Positions 1-6,756 are shown, numbered from the stretch's first letter. The stretch: DNA of 9,687 nt from an uncultured Bacteroidota bacterium (GCA_902520385.1 CABYOB010000021.1:1-9687), one strand, 5' to 3'. Numbers and translations: made by a program. The notes: generated by a model from the sequence alone, not told the origin.

Positions 1-2
1 GT

Positions 3-1322
3 GAAAAAAAAGTAAGAAGTACTATAACATGTGATATGGAAGGTGTAATTGAAACAATGAATGAAGGCGCTGAAAAAATATTTGGTTACAAAAAAGAAGA
101 ATTAATAGGAATTAAACGTGTTTCATTATTTTCTCCTGGAGAAATAGTTTTACAAAATGTTGCAGGCTGGCTAGATACAGCTGTTAAAAAAGGTGAATAT
201 ATTGGAGAAACCTGTTTTATAAAAAAAAATGGTGAAAAATTTAATGCAAAAATAAGAATCACTCCTACATTTTCAAATGGAAAAGATCAACCACAAACAG
301 GTTATTGTGGTGTTACTGAAGTTATAGACAAAGAGGTTCACGTTCCCATTAAATTTTCAACAAAGATGATAAAAGGTTTGGCAATAACAAGAATGCCATT
401 TACATCAGCATCTTTACTTCCATTATTTGTGGTTGGAGCATACTTTTTTGGAGAAGGCATAGAAGATGTTTCATGGTCTATATTTGGCTTAACAGTACTA
501 GGGATATTACTAGCGCATTTAGGTATAAATGTGTTTAATGACTACTTTGATGTAAAAGACGGAACAGATGAGGCAAATGCAGAATACTTTCAACAAGTAT
601 CTGGAGGGAGTCGAGCGATAGAATTAGGCCTTATAACTTTAACTGGGACTAGAAACTTAGCAATAATTTTAACTCTAATTGCTTTATCAATAGGAGCTTT
701 TATTTTATCACAAGTAGATTCAGCAAACACTTCTAGTGTCATTCAAATTGCACTAGCCGGTTTATTTTTAGGTTATTTTTATACAGCAAGGCCATTAAGA
801 CTAGTTGCAAGAAGAGGACTTGGTGAAATTGCTATTTTCCTTGCCTTTGGCCCACTTTTGACTCTTGGGTTGGGGTTTGCTATGTTTGAAGGTGTATTTA
901 CAGAAAGTGATCATTTTTTAAATTGTTTATTATTAGGGATTCCTTTAGGAACACTAACCACTAACATATTACTAATTAATGAGTTCCCTGATATGAAAGG
1001 TGATGCTAAAACTGGAAAAAACCACCTAGTAGTTACTTTTGGAAAAAAAGCAAGTAGATGGATTTATCTTGTATTTTTATTATTAGCAGTTGGTTCATCT
1101 TTTTATTTGTATGATAAATTAGAAAATCTATCTATTTTAATTCCAACTATATTTTGCTTATTATTTGGTTTGAGTATATTTAAACATATACTAAACCATT
1201 ATGATAAAAGAAGTCTAGTTGACTCAAATTGGAAAACTATAGGCCTACAAGCTTTATATTCAATTATTCTATGTGTTTGTCTTATATGGGGAGATAGCAT
1301 TTCTAATCTGTTAGGATTTTAA
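3..1322 (+). CDS. PAS domain-UbiA prenyltransferase fusion (MenA-like), 5' truncated
   Basis: Residue numbers count from the ATG at base 36, which is probably internal: the frame is open to the window edge and the 11 residues before it continue the PAS fold. Residues 1 to about 100 read as a PAS/S-box domain (MNEGAEKIFGYKKEELIG, then an IKKNGEKF beta segment). From about residue 113 a UbiA-type integral membrane prenyltransferase follows, with several hydrophobic helices. The first Asp-rich motif is NDYFDVKDGTD (168-178) and the second is NEFPDMKGDAKTGK (315-328). Both resemble MenA (1,4-dihydroxy-2-naphthoate prenyltransferase), which attaches a polyprenyl chain to an aromatic ring at the inner membrane by Mg-diphosphate chemistry. 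The true substrate cannot be read from sequence; another aromatic acceptor is possible. The PAS domain suggests sensing, which is inference. The 3' end overlaps the converging DUF423 gene by 12 bases and no terminator is visible. Confidence 0.85.
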   Translation, partial: EKKVRSTITCDMEGVIETMNEGAEKIFGYKKEELIGIKRVSLFSPGEIVLQNVAGWLDTAVKKGEYIGETCFIKKNGEKFNAKIRITPTFSNGKDQPQTGYCGVTEVIDKEVHVPIKFSTKMIKGLAITRMPFTSASLLPLFVVGAYFFGEGIEDVSWSIFGLTVLGILLAHLGINVFNDYFDVKDGTDEANAEYFQQVSGGSRAIELGLITLTGTRNLAIILTLIALSIGAFILSQVDSANTSSVIQIALAGLFLGYFYTARPLRLVARRGLGEIAIFLAFGPLLTLGLGFAMFEGVFTESDHFLNCLLLGIPLGTLTTNILLINEFPDMKGDAKTGKNHLVVTFGKKASRWIYLVFLLLAVGSSFYLYDKLENLSILIPTIFCLLFGLSIFKHILNHYDKRSLVDSNWKTIGLQALYSIILCVCLIWGDSISNLLGF

Positions 1323-1763
1323 TTTAAATCCAACAAACATAGAAATAAAAGAAAAAGCTAAAAATAAGCCACCAATTGGAGTTATTGCACCGAGTATTTT
1401 AATATTTGTTATACTAAGTAAATACAGAGATCCTGAAAAAATAATTACTCCAAAAAAACAAAGTAAAAAAGATATTTTTAAATATTTATAATCTAAATAA
1501 TTATCTAGGAGTGCCATAAAAAACATTAGAAAAACTGATGTAAAATGATAAAAAGAAGCTGTTTTATAAATATGATTTGTGTTAATTAAAATTTCTTTTA
1601 AACCATGTGCACCAAATGCACCCAACAATACAGCTAATAATCCCAAAAAAGATGCTATTCTTAATATTTTTATTCTAAAATTACTGTTAAAATAGTGTAT
1701 TAAAAAAGAAATTAAAAGAACAACAAAAAATAAAATTATACTATAACTAGAAATTTTTGACAA
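1311..1763 (-). CDS. DUF423 family small membrane protein
   Basis: The C-terminal ~120 residues match the DUF423 (YgdD) family: the first family helix has the signature LLGAFGAHGLKE, then a YHFTS segment, then SGSLYLLSI and ITPIGGLFLAF near the end. Function in the family is unknown; it is an inner-membrane protein. The family is normally ~125-130 residues starting just before the GAFGAHG helix, but no ATG or GTG lies there. The start given is TTG at 1763, two bases after the stop of the upstream 62-codon gene, giving 150 residues with one extra N-terminal hydrophobic segment. The frame stays open to another TTG at 1865 (184 residues), but that start lies inside the upstream gene and looks less likely. 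An ATA/ATT start near 1690 cannot be excluded. The 3' end overlaps the prenyltransferase gene by 12 bases. Confidence 0.75.
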   Translation of the reverse strand: MSKISSYSIILFFVVLLISFLIHYFNSNFRIKILRIASFLGLLAVLLGAFGAHGLKEILINTNHIYKTASFYHFTSVFLMFFMALLDNYLDYKYLKISFLLCFFGVIIFSGSLYLLSITNIKILGAITPIGGLFLAFSFISMFVGFKLKS

Positions 1764-1765
1764 CC

Positions 1766-1954
1766 CTAAGCTTGAAAAGAAATCAAATAAAAATAAAGGA
1801 GCAAAACATATAATATTAAATCTCTTATTAAATAATACAGAAGTATAATAATAAAAACTTTCCAACCTAGCTTTTTAAAAAGTGCCTTAAAACCCTCTTC
1901 TCTATATATTTTTTTGTATTCTTTTATAGATTTTTTGGAAAATAAATTTTTCAT
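1766..1954 (-). CDS. 62-residue single-pass membrane protein, unknown function
   Basis: ATG-started ORF with a basic, helix-prone N-terminus (about residues 1-32, containing EEGFKALFKKLGWK) and one strongly hydrophobic segment (about 33-60, with LLYYLIRDLILY). The layout is a cytoplasmic amphipathic head followed by a membrane anchor. I have a vague memory of similar unnamed flavobacterial proteins with a GWK...YLIRD pattern, but cannot verify this. It stands two bases ahead of the preferred DUF423 start on the same strand, so the two are probably one transcript. Against it: short, very AT-rich and overlapped by a longer reading of the DUF423 frame. For it: an ATG start, Trp, Gly and Arg residues that are not expected from random AT-rich DNA, and a tight junction with the next gene. 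Confidence 0.6.
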   Translation of the reverse strand: MKNLFSKKSIKEYKKIYREEGFKALFKKLGWKVFIIILLYYLIRDLILYVLLLYFYLISFQA

Positions 1955-2000
1955 AAAATAAAATTATAAAATATCATTTCATTTATATTATTATAATAAT

Positions 2001-2028
2001 AAAAAAGCCCCCAAACGGAGGCTTTTTT
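2001..2028 (-). terminator. Rho-independent terminator of tRNA-Asp
   Basis: AAAAAAGCC at 2001-2009 pairs with GGCTTTTTT at 2020-2028. Two further CC/GG pairs lie beyond one C-A mismatch, with an AAAC loop (as read on +). On the minus strand it begins 12 bases after the tRNA 3' end and is followed by T-rich sequence. It is symmetrical enough to work in both directions. Confidence 0.85.
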
Positions 2029-2039
2029 CTTTTTATTAG

Positions 2040-2114
2040 CGGTCTGGACGGGACTCGAACCCGCGACCCCCTGCGTGACAGGCAGGTATTCTAAACCAAC
2101 TGAACTACCAGACC
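2040..2114 (-). tRNA. trnD: tRNA-Asp (anticodon GUC)
   Basis: The minus strand folds as a complete 75-base cloverleaf. The acceptor stem is GGTCTGG with CCAGACC and discriminator G. The D stem is GTTC/GAAT with AGTTGGTTTA in the loop. The anticodon stem is CCTGC/GCAGG around loop CTGTCAC, giving anticodon GTC (Asp). The T arm is GCGGG-TTCGAGT-CCCGT. CCA is not encoded. It lies between aroQ (upstream, same strand) and its own terminator. Its high GC stands out sharply from the surroundings. Confidence 0.97.
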
Positions 2115-2130
2115 GTTTTCAAAAGCAATA

Positions 2131-2138
2131 CAAATATA
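2131..2138 (-). promoter_or_regulatory. -7 box of the tRNA-Asp promoter
   Basis: On the minus strand this reads TATATTTG, a perfect match to the Bacteroidota -7 element TAnnTTTG, ending 16 bases before the tRNA 5' end, which allows a short leader. No TTG is seen at the expected -33 spacing, so the box stands alone. In such AT-rich DNA a chance match is possible. Confidence 0.45.
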
Positions 2139-2177
2139 TATGAAAAAATATTTATATGAAGATAATAACAAAAAAAA

Positions 2178-2594
2178 TTAACACCTCAGGCTCTCTAAGG
2201 CTAAATAATAAGACTTTAACCCAAAACCACAAATAACTGATTTACAAGCAGAAGATAAAAGTGATTTAGCTCTAAAATCTTCTCTTGAATATATATTAGA
2301 AATATGAATCTCTATTACTTGACAAGAAATAGCTTTAATAGCATCAAATATTGCTACTGATGTATGAGAATAACCTCCTGCATTAATTAATATTGCATTA
2401 TAATTTTCATCAGAGTAATGAATTTTATCAATAATTTCACCTTCATGGTTTGATTGAAAATAATCAATTTGGAAGTTGGGGAATTTTTCTTTTAAAACAT
2501 CTAAATAATCTTCAAAACTTTCATTACCATAAATATTAGTCTCTCTTTTACCTAGTAAATTAAGGTTTGGTCCATTTATAATAATGATTTTCAT
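2178..2594 (-). CDS. aroQ: Type II 3-dehydroquinate dehydratase
   Basis: Converts 3-dehydroquinate to 3-dehydroshikimate, the third step of the shikimate pathway, as a cytoplasmic dodecamer of small flavodoxin-like subunits. The 138-residue length is normal for type II enzymes. Family motifs appear in order: GPNLNLLGKRE (8-18) with the catalytic Arg17, then Tyr22 in IYG; NAGGYSHTS (71-79) with Asn71 and His77 for substrate binding; EIHISNIYSREDFR (95-108) with His98 and Arg108. It starts at an ATG 33 bases from the divergent xerD. tRNA-Asp lies downstream on the same strand with no terminator between, so read-through is possible. All expected active-site residues are present. Confidence 0.95.
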   Translation of the reverse strand: MKIIIINGPNLNLLGKRETNIYGNESFEDYLDVLKEKFPNFQIDYFQSNHEGEIIDKIHYSDENYNAILINAGGYSHTSVAIFDAIKAISCQVIEIHISNIYSREDFRAKSLLSSACKSVICGFGLKSYYLALESLRC

Positions 2595-2627
2595 AATATG
2601 TTTACTATCTTATGATAAAGATAAAAA

Positions 2628-3512
2628 ATGGATTGGAACAAAGCTATAAAGGACTTTAATATCTATTTATCTATAGAAAGAGGTCTTTCAAAAAATACTG
2701 TTGACGCGTATATAAGAGACATTAAAAGTTTTTCATTTTTTTTTAAGAAAAAACCCTTAGTGGTTAAAAGAAAAGATTTAATCAAGTATATTAACTTTTT
2801 AAATGATGAGAAGAAATCTTCAAGAACTCAAGCTAGAATCCTATCAAGTATAAAAAGCTTTTATAATTATTTAATTTTTGATGACAAAATAAAAGATAAT
2901 CCTAGTTTAGAAATATACTCTCCAAAATTAGAAAAAAAACTACCTGTAGTTTTAAGTATAAAAGAAGTTGACACAATAATCCAATCAATAGATTTGAGTC
3001 TAGATAATGGAGAAAGAAACAGAACAATAATTGAGTGTTTATACTCATGTGGACTACGGGTTTCTGAATTAATTAATCTAAAAATTTCGGAAATAAATTT
3101 TAGTGACGAATATATTAAAGTAATAGGAAAAGGAAATAAACAAAGAATTACTCCTGTAAATAATCGTCTAATTACTTATTTTAAAAATTATATTAATGAA
3201 ATTAGATCAAAAATAAAAATTGATAAAAAAAATACTGATTATTTATTTTTAAACAGAAGAGGAAAAAAAATTAGTAGAGTTTTGGTTTTCAATATTGTGA
3301 AAGAGAATTGTGAAAAAGCAGGAATAAAAAAAAATATTAGCCCTCATACCTTCAGACATTCATTTGCAACTCATTTAGTTGAAGGGGGAGCTGACTTAAG
3401 AGCGGTTCAAGAAATGCTTGGTCATTCTAATATAACTACTACAGAAATATATACACACTTAGATACAAAATATTTAAAAGAAGAAATAAATAACTTTCAC
3501 CCTAGGTCATAG
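2628..3512 (+). CDS. xerD: Tyrosine recombinase XerD (XerC/D family)
   Basis: Site-specific recombinase of the kind that resolves chromosome dimers at dif, working with the FtsK translocase at the division septum. At 294 residues it has the normal XerC/D length. The N-terminal SAM-like core-binding domain spans about 1-90 (IERGLSKNTVDAY). The catalytic domain has the complete residue set: Arg144 (CGLRVSEL), Lys168 (GKGNKQR), His240 and Arg243 (HTFRHSFATH), His266 (LGHSNITTT) and the nucleophile Tyr275 (EIYTHLD). The C-terminal FHPR tail is typical of housekeeping Xer proteins rather than phage or integron integrases. XerD rather than XerC is a judgement. It diverges from aroQ, and its 3' end overlaps the converging flavoprotein gene by 11 bases with no terminator. 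Although a tRNA is nearby, aroQ lies between and there is no sign of an integrated element. Confidence 0.92.
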   Translation: MDWNKAIKDFNIYLSIERGLSKNTVDAYIRDIKSFSFFFKKKPLVVKRKDLIKYINFLNDEKKSSRTQARILSSIKSFYNYLIFDDKIKDNPSLEIYSPKLEKKLPVVLSIKEVDTIIQSIDLSLDNGERNRTIIECLYSCGLRVSELINLKISEINFSDEYIKVIGKGNKQRITPVNNRLITYFKNYINEIRSKIKIDKKNTDYLFLNRRGKKISRVLVFNIVKENCEKAGIKKNISPHTFRHSFATHLVEGGADLRAVQEMLGHSNITTTEIYTHLDTKYLKEEINNFHPRS

Positions 3513-4473
3513 AAAAACCATCAGTAAGGTCTGAAACAACTTGAGAAACAGATCGGATGGATTTAACACCTTCAATAGAGGGACCTGCACACCATACTGT
3601 TTTATACGTGGCAGCAAAAGCGGAATTTTTAAACATTTGTGTTCCTTTAGCCCATCTAAACATTTTAAAATACTTTTTTAACCATTTATTTTTAAATAAG
3701 AATCTCTCAAAGCTATTTGCTTTTAAGGGAAGGGTTTGAACATAAGGAGTATTAATAATTGTACATTTTGAACCACTTATTCTGTCTGTCACTACAATAT
3801 CATCAGCACCATAATCAACAATAGCTTGTTTATATTCTTGAGACACTTCAGCTTCATTAGTAGCTATAAATGGAGAACCTATTGAAGCTCCAGATGCTCC
3901 AAGTTCTAAAACTGACTTTAATTCAGAACTAGTAGAAACTCCCCCAGCTGAGATTATTGGTATATTACAATTTTTAACTAAAAGAGGTATCAGTTCCTCA
4001 GGGGGCATTGGACCAAGATGACCACCAGCTCTATTATTAACAGCAATTATTGCATCAGCACCTAAAGCCTCTACTTTTTTTGCATATTTTAAATCAACAA
4101 CATCACAAAAAACTTTAATACCCTTAGGTTTACAAGCTTTAATAACAGAACTTGGATTACCTAAAGAGGTTATAATGTAATCGACTTTCAAATCTATACA
4201 AAGCTTTAATTGTTTAATCATTTTAGGATTAAACTTATTTACTATCAAATTAACACCCATGGGACCTTTTGAATGATTTTTTACATCCTTAATAGCTAAT
4301 TCAAATTCATTAATAGTTATATAATTCATTGCTGGCACACAACCTGTAACTCCTGAATTACCTGCCTCAATTAACATTTTAGAATTTGAAACTAAAAACA
4401 TAGGAGCGACAATAATAGGAAAATCAATACCTAACATTTTAGTTAATGCATTTTTAAATATATTTTTTCTCAT
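3502..4473 (-). CDS. Nitronate monooxygenase / 2-nitropropane dioxygenase-like flavoprotein
   Basis: FMN-dependent TIM-barrel oxidase family that oxidises alkyl nitronates. The 323 residues fit the family. Visible landmarks are DFPIIVAPM near the N-terminus, GPMGVNL (70-76), the AGGHLG loop (149-154) with His152 at the usual catalytic-base position, SAGGVS (175-180) and GASIGSPFIAT (195-205), the last two forming the FMN-phosphate site. The C-terminal region ends with an AGPSIEGVKSI segment seen in related enzymes. True nitronate activity is not certain, since the family includes enoyl-reductase-like and uncharacterised members. The ATG start overlaps the TGA stop of an upstream 50-codon ORF (ATGA), so translation is probably coupled. 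The 3' end overlaps xerD by 11 bases. Confidence 0.9.
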   Translation of the reverse strand: MRKNIFKNALTKMLGIDFPIIVAPMFLVSNSKMLIEAGNSGVTGCVPAMNYITINEFELAIKDVKNHSKGPMGVNLIVNKFNPKMIKQLKLCIDLKVDYIITSLGNPSSVIKACKPKGIKVFCDVVDLKYAKKVEALGADAIIAVNNRAGGHLGPMPPEELIPLLVKNCNIPIISAGGVSTSSELKSVLELGASGASIGSPFIATNEAEVSQEYKQAIVDYGADDIVVTDRISGSKCTIINTPYVQTLPLKANSFERFLFKNKWLKKYFKMFRWAKGTQMFKNSAFAATYKTVWCAGPSIEGVKSIRSVSQVVSDLTDGFSMT

Positions 4474-4622
4474 TTTTTATATTTTAAATAATTTTTTGTT
4501 ACCCAATATTTAAAACCTAATAATATAAATTGATATTTACTAAAGTCTTTCATCTTATACTTATATAATCTTGGAAGAAAAATCTTATTAAAGATTGATA
4601 ATATTAAAAAAATGTAATACAT
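4470..4622 (-). CDS. 50-residue small basic protein with hydrophobic N-terminus, unknown function
   Basis: I do not recognise a named family. The ORF runs from ATG at 4622 to TGA at 4470; the stop overlaps the ATG of the nitronate monooxygenase gene (ATGA), the classic coupled junction. The protein has a hydrophobic start (MYYIFLILSIF), then NKIFLPRLYKYK, then a Lys/Tyr-rich tail with LLGFKYWVTKNYLK. It looks like a membrane-anchored or amphipathic peptide with a basic cytoplasmic end. Support: a perfect TAnnTTTG box (4645-4652) stands 22 bases before the ATG, the ORF fills the gap that would otherwise be an unusually long untranslated leader, and it contains Trp, Pro and Gly codons unlike random AT-rich DNA. 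Short ORFs arise by chance, so confidence is moderate. Confidence 0.68.
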   Translation of the reverse strand: MYYIFLILSIFNKIFLPRLYKYKMKDFSKYQFILLGFKYWVTKNYLKYKK

Positions 4623-4644
4623 GAAATTTATATTTCTATATTTA

Positions 4645-4652
4645 CAAATCTA
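4645..4652 (-). promoter_or_regulatory. -7 promoter box for the 50-residue ORF and flavoprotein operon
   Basis: The minus strand reads TAGATTTG, a perfect TAnnTTTG match. Transcription would begin about 15 bases before the ATG at 4622, agreeing with that start rather than one at 4473. No -33 TTG is visible. On the opposite strand, near-matches (TATATTTC at 4629, TATATTTA at 4637) could serve the divergent transporter gene. Confidence 0.45.
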
Positions 4653-4669
4653 AAAAAAAATGAAAAATT

Positions 4670-5581
4670 ATGGAATTTCTTGTTGATAATTATTTAATAG
4701 AATTTTTTCTTTCTATTAAAGAATATGGAGGACCAAAATATGGAGTTATACTTATGGCGCTTGTTGGTGGCTTATTTACATGGATATTAACTGCAATTGG
4801 AGCATCACTAGTATTCTTTTTTAAAACTGCTGATAGAAAAGTTCTAGATATGTGCCTTGGTTTTACTGGTGGAGTTATGATAGCAGCAAGCTTTTGGTCA
4901 TTATTATCACCTGCTATTGATATTGCTCAAGTCCAAAAAATTGAAGGAATATCATCATTACCAAAGTGGTTTGCTCCAGCAGTAGGCTTTTTCCTTGGCG
5001 CATTATTCATATACTTTTTAGATAAGAAAATACCTCATTTACATTTATTTGATGATATTAAAAAAGCAGAAGGACCAAAAACTGATTTAAAAAAAACAGA
5101 GCTTCTTATTTTAGCAATTGCATTACATAATATTCCTGAAGGATTAGCTGTAGGTGTAGCTTTTGGGGCATTCGCTCATCCAGAATTAATGAAATTAACC
5201 GAGCCTGGAACTACGGAAGCCTTATTTACATTAGGACCTGCTATTGCTCTAGCTATTGGGATGGGAATTCAAAACGCTCCTGAGGGATTTGCTGTATCCA
5301 TGCCCTTAAGAAGACACGGGATGAGTAGATTAAAATCTTGGCAATGGGGTCAAATGTCTGCAATTGTAGAACCTATTTTTGCTGTAATTGGAGCAGCATT
5401 AGTAATAAATATGTTTTTTATACTGCCTTATGCACTTGCATTTGCTGCAGGAGCTATGATATTTATTGTAGTAGAGGAAGTTGTGCCAGAAAGTCAAAGT
5501 GGAGGTAATACTGATATTGCAACAATGGGGTTAATTTTAGGTTTTATTATTATGATGATTTTAGATGTTTCATTAGGTTAA
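4670..5581 (+). CDS. ZIP family divalent metal transporter (GufA type)
   Basis: Inner-membrane uptake protein of the ZIP family, which moves zinc or other divalent metals into the cytoplasm. At 303 residues it shows about eight hydrophobic helices. The metal-site motifs are HNIPEGLAVG (153-162, helix 4) and QNAPEGFAVS (201-210, helix 5), with EPIFAVIGAAL following and VVEEVVPE (267-274) near the end, all typical of the GufA-like branch. A charged cytoplasmic loop with HLHLFDD lies near residues 123-129 and could bind metal. Metal specificity cannot be read from sequence. It starts at an ATG in a short divergent intergenic region and ends one base before the smpB ATG, so both genes are very likely one transcript. 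It has no functional link to smpB that I can name. Confidence 0.92.
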   Translation: MEFLVDNYLIEFFLSIKEYGGPKYGVILMALVGGLFTWILTAIGASLVFFFKTADRKVLDMCLGFTGGVMIAASFWSLLSPAIDIAQVQKIEGISSLPKWFAPAVGFFLGALFIYFLDKKIPHLHLFDDIKKAEGPKTDLKKTELLILAIALHNIPEGLAVGVAFGAFAHPELMKLTEPGTTEALFTLGPAIALAIGMGIQNAPEGFAVSMPLRRHGMSRLKSWQWGQMSAIVEPIFAVIGAALVINMFFILPYALAFAAGAMIFIVVEEVVPESQSGGNTDIATMGLILGFIIMMILDVSLG

Positions 5582-5582
5582 A

Positions 5583-6038
5583 ATGAAACATCCTATAGAA
5601 ATAAAAAATAAAAAAGCGTCTTTTTCTTACAATTTAACAGATTTCTTTATAGCAGGGATTCAACTAAAAGGAAGTGAAATAAAATCAATTAGAAATAAGG
5701 ATGTAATTATTACTGACTCTTATTGTACACTAACTAAAGGAGAGATCTGGGCAAGAAACATCAATATAAAAAAATATAAACAAGATTCTATAAATGAACA
5801 CAATCCTAAAAGAGAAAAAAAATTATTACTAAATAAATCTGAATTAAAAAAGATAACTAAATCAATTGATGAAAAAGGCATGTCACTTATTCCAACTAGA
5901 ATATTCATTAATAAAAAAGGATTAGCTAAAATAGAAATAGCAATAGGAAAAGGTAAAAAGCAATATGATAAAAGAGAGGATATTAAAAAACGTGATATAG
6001 AAAAGCAAATTCAAATAGAAAAAAAAAGGGGAAACTAG
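5583..6038 (+). CDS. smpB: SsrA-binding protein SmpB
   Basis: Binds tmRNA and delivers it to stalled ribosomes for trans-translation. The 151 residues match the family length. Conserved segments are IKNKKASFSY (7-16), GSEIKSIR (30-37), HNPKREKKLLL (73-83), the GLAKIEIAIGKGKKQYDKRE stretch (113-132) of the OB-fold, and a basic Lys/Arg-rich C-terminal tail (133-150) that enters the mRNA channel. It begins one base after the transporter stop, with no internal promoter or Shine-Dalgarno sequence. Its last codons and stop are part of a terminator hairpin, the TAG lying in the loop. A small basic tail ending RGN is therefore partly dictated by the terminator sequence. Confidence 0.96.
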   Translation: MKHPIEIKNKKASFSYNLTDFFIAGIQLKGSEIKSIRNKDVIITDSYCTLTKGEIWARNINIKKYKQDSINEHNPKREKKLLLNKSELKKITKSIDEKGMSLIPTRIFINKKGLAKIEIAIGKGKKQYDKREDIKKRDIEKQIQIEKKRGN

Positions 6039-6045
6039 TTCCCCT
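6027..6045. terminator. Bidirectional terminator between smpB and the converging OMP gene
   Basis: AGGGGAA (6027-6033) pairs with TTCCCCT (6039-6045) across a five-base ACTAG loop holding the smpB stop codon. On the minus strand a run of T (complement of 6018-6026) follows, a strong terminator for the gene ending at 6070. On the plus strand only ATTTTAG follows, weaker but plausible for smpB. Confidence 0.85.
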
Positions 6046-6069
6046 ATTTTAGTGAGTAGCGATTATAAA

Positions 6070-6648
6070 TTAAAAATAAAAATTCATTCTTACCAAACCA
6101 GTCCCCCCCTGTAAAAGAAAATTTATTTGATTTGATATTGATAATGTTGGTCCATAAGAATATTCTGCTCCAATAGCTACTTTAGAAGCTATAAAATACT
6201 CACAACCAATAAAAATATTAGCAGATAATGACGTGACAAAATCTTTTTCATCATTTAGATCAATATAGTTCATGCCTACAAACCCCTCATAACCATAAAA
6301 ACCCTGCAATCTAGTTTTACCTTTTCTTTTTTCAGAACCATAACCAATTCCAAATTCTAATTCTTCAGAAACAGAATTAAAAAAAGCTCCCATTTTATAT
6401 CTATTTGCCACATCATTTTCAATCATTTTCTTAGCATAGATGAATGTACCTTCATGAAAAGCAATATTTACTGGATTATAATCTCCGGAAAAAATATTAC
6501 CAATAAAACTAATCATAGAACCAGCATCTGTTCCTATTGACCAATCTCCAGATTGTGGAAGTATTTGAAATCCATTTTTGTTTTTTATATCTTGAGAATA
6601 AGATAATAAAGTGAATAAAAACAAAAATATAAATAAACTTTTCTTCAT
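6070..6648 (-). CDS. Predicted outer-membrane beta-barrel protein, unknown function
   Basis: A 192-residue protein from ATG at 6648; a TTG five codons earlier (6663) is also in frame, but the ATG gives a standard signal peptide (MKKSLFIFLFLFTLLSYSQ, cleavage expected near residue 18-19). The mature part has alternating hydrophobic/polar stretches with aromatic residues (LEFGIGYGSE, QGFYGYEGFVGMNYI, VAIGAEYSYGP) and ends ...LVRMNFYF. A terminal Phe is the usual mark for BAM-dependent insertion into the outer membrane. It has no clear relationship to the three paralogous barrel genes upstream beyond the general architecture. CATATTTG on the minus strand at 6661-6668 is one base away from the -7 consensus. 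No function can be assigned. Confidence 0.8.
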   Translation of the reverse strand: MKKSLFIFLFLFTLLSYSQDIKNKNGFQILPQSGDWSIGTDAGSMISFIGNIFSGDYNPVNIAFHEGTFIYAKKMIENDVANRYKMGAFFNSVSEELEFGIGYGSEKRKGKTRLQGFYGYEGFVGMNYIDLNDEKDFVTSLSANIFIGCEYFIASKVAIGAEYSYGPTLSISNQINFLLQGGTGLVRMNFYF

Positions 6649-6736
6649 AGTTATATTAAACAAATATGGTTAAATAAAGATTTGAGGACTTAAAAAAAAA
6701 AAATAAATACGAACAAAAGGGTGTTAATATGAAAAA

Positions 6737-6756
6737 AGGGGAGTAAATACCCCCCT
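6737..6756 (-). terminator. Terminator of the 158-residue OMP gene
   Basis: An eight-pair hairpin (6737-6744 with 6749-6756) with loop AAAT. The one A-C mismatch on the plus strand becomes a G-U pair in the minus-strand RNA. Six T follow on the minus strand, so it favours minus-strand transcription. Confidence 0.75.

Noticed and set aside
2040..3512. tRNA next to a tyrosine recombinase as an integrated island
   Set aside because: The recombinase has housekeeping XerD features, aroQ lies between, there is no duplicated tRNA 3' end, and no phage or cargo genes are present.
3628..3643. TTTAAACA-TTTG-TGTT within the flavoprotein gene, resembling the operator
   Set aside because: Spacer is four not six, the second arm is incomplete, and it lies in coding sequence; expected by chance in AT-rich DNA.
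3557..3739. 60-codon plus-strand ORF
   Set aside because: It lies wholly inside the nitronate monooxygenase gene on the opposite strand, whose motifs are clear; it is an antisense shadow.
5720..5908. 62-codon minus-strand ORF
   Set aside because: It lies wholly inside smpB, whose family motifs run through the region; shadow frame.
6649..6663. TTG start five codons upstream for the 192-residue barrel gene
   Set aside because: The ATG at 6648 gives a normal MKK signal peptide; the extra residues MFNIT have no signal-peptide logic and would overlap the likely promoter box.
6655..6674. Possible fourth copy of the inverted repeat (TTAAAC...GGTTAA) before the 192-residue barrel gene
   Set aside because: Arms match only five of six, the spacing is different, and it sits 6 bases from the ATG instead of 73-77.
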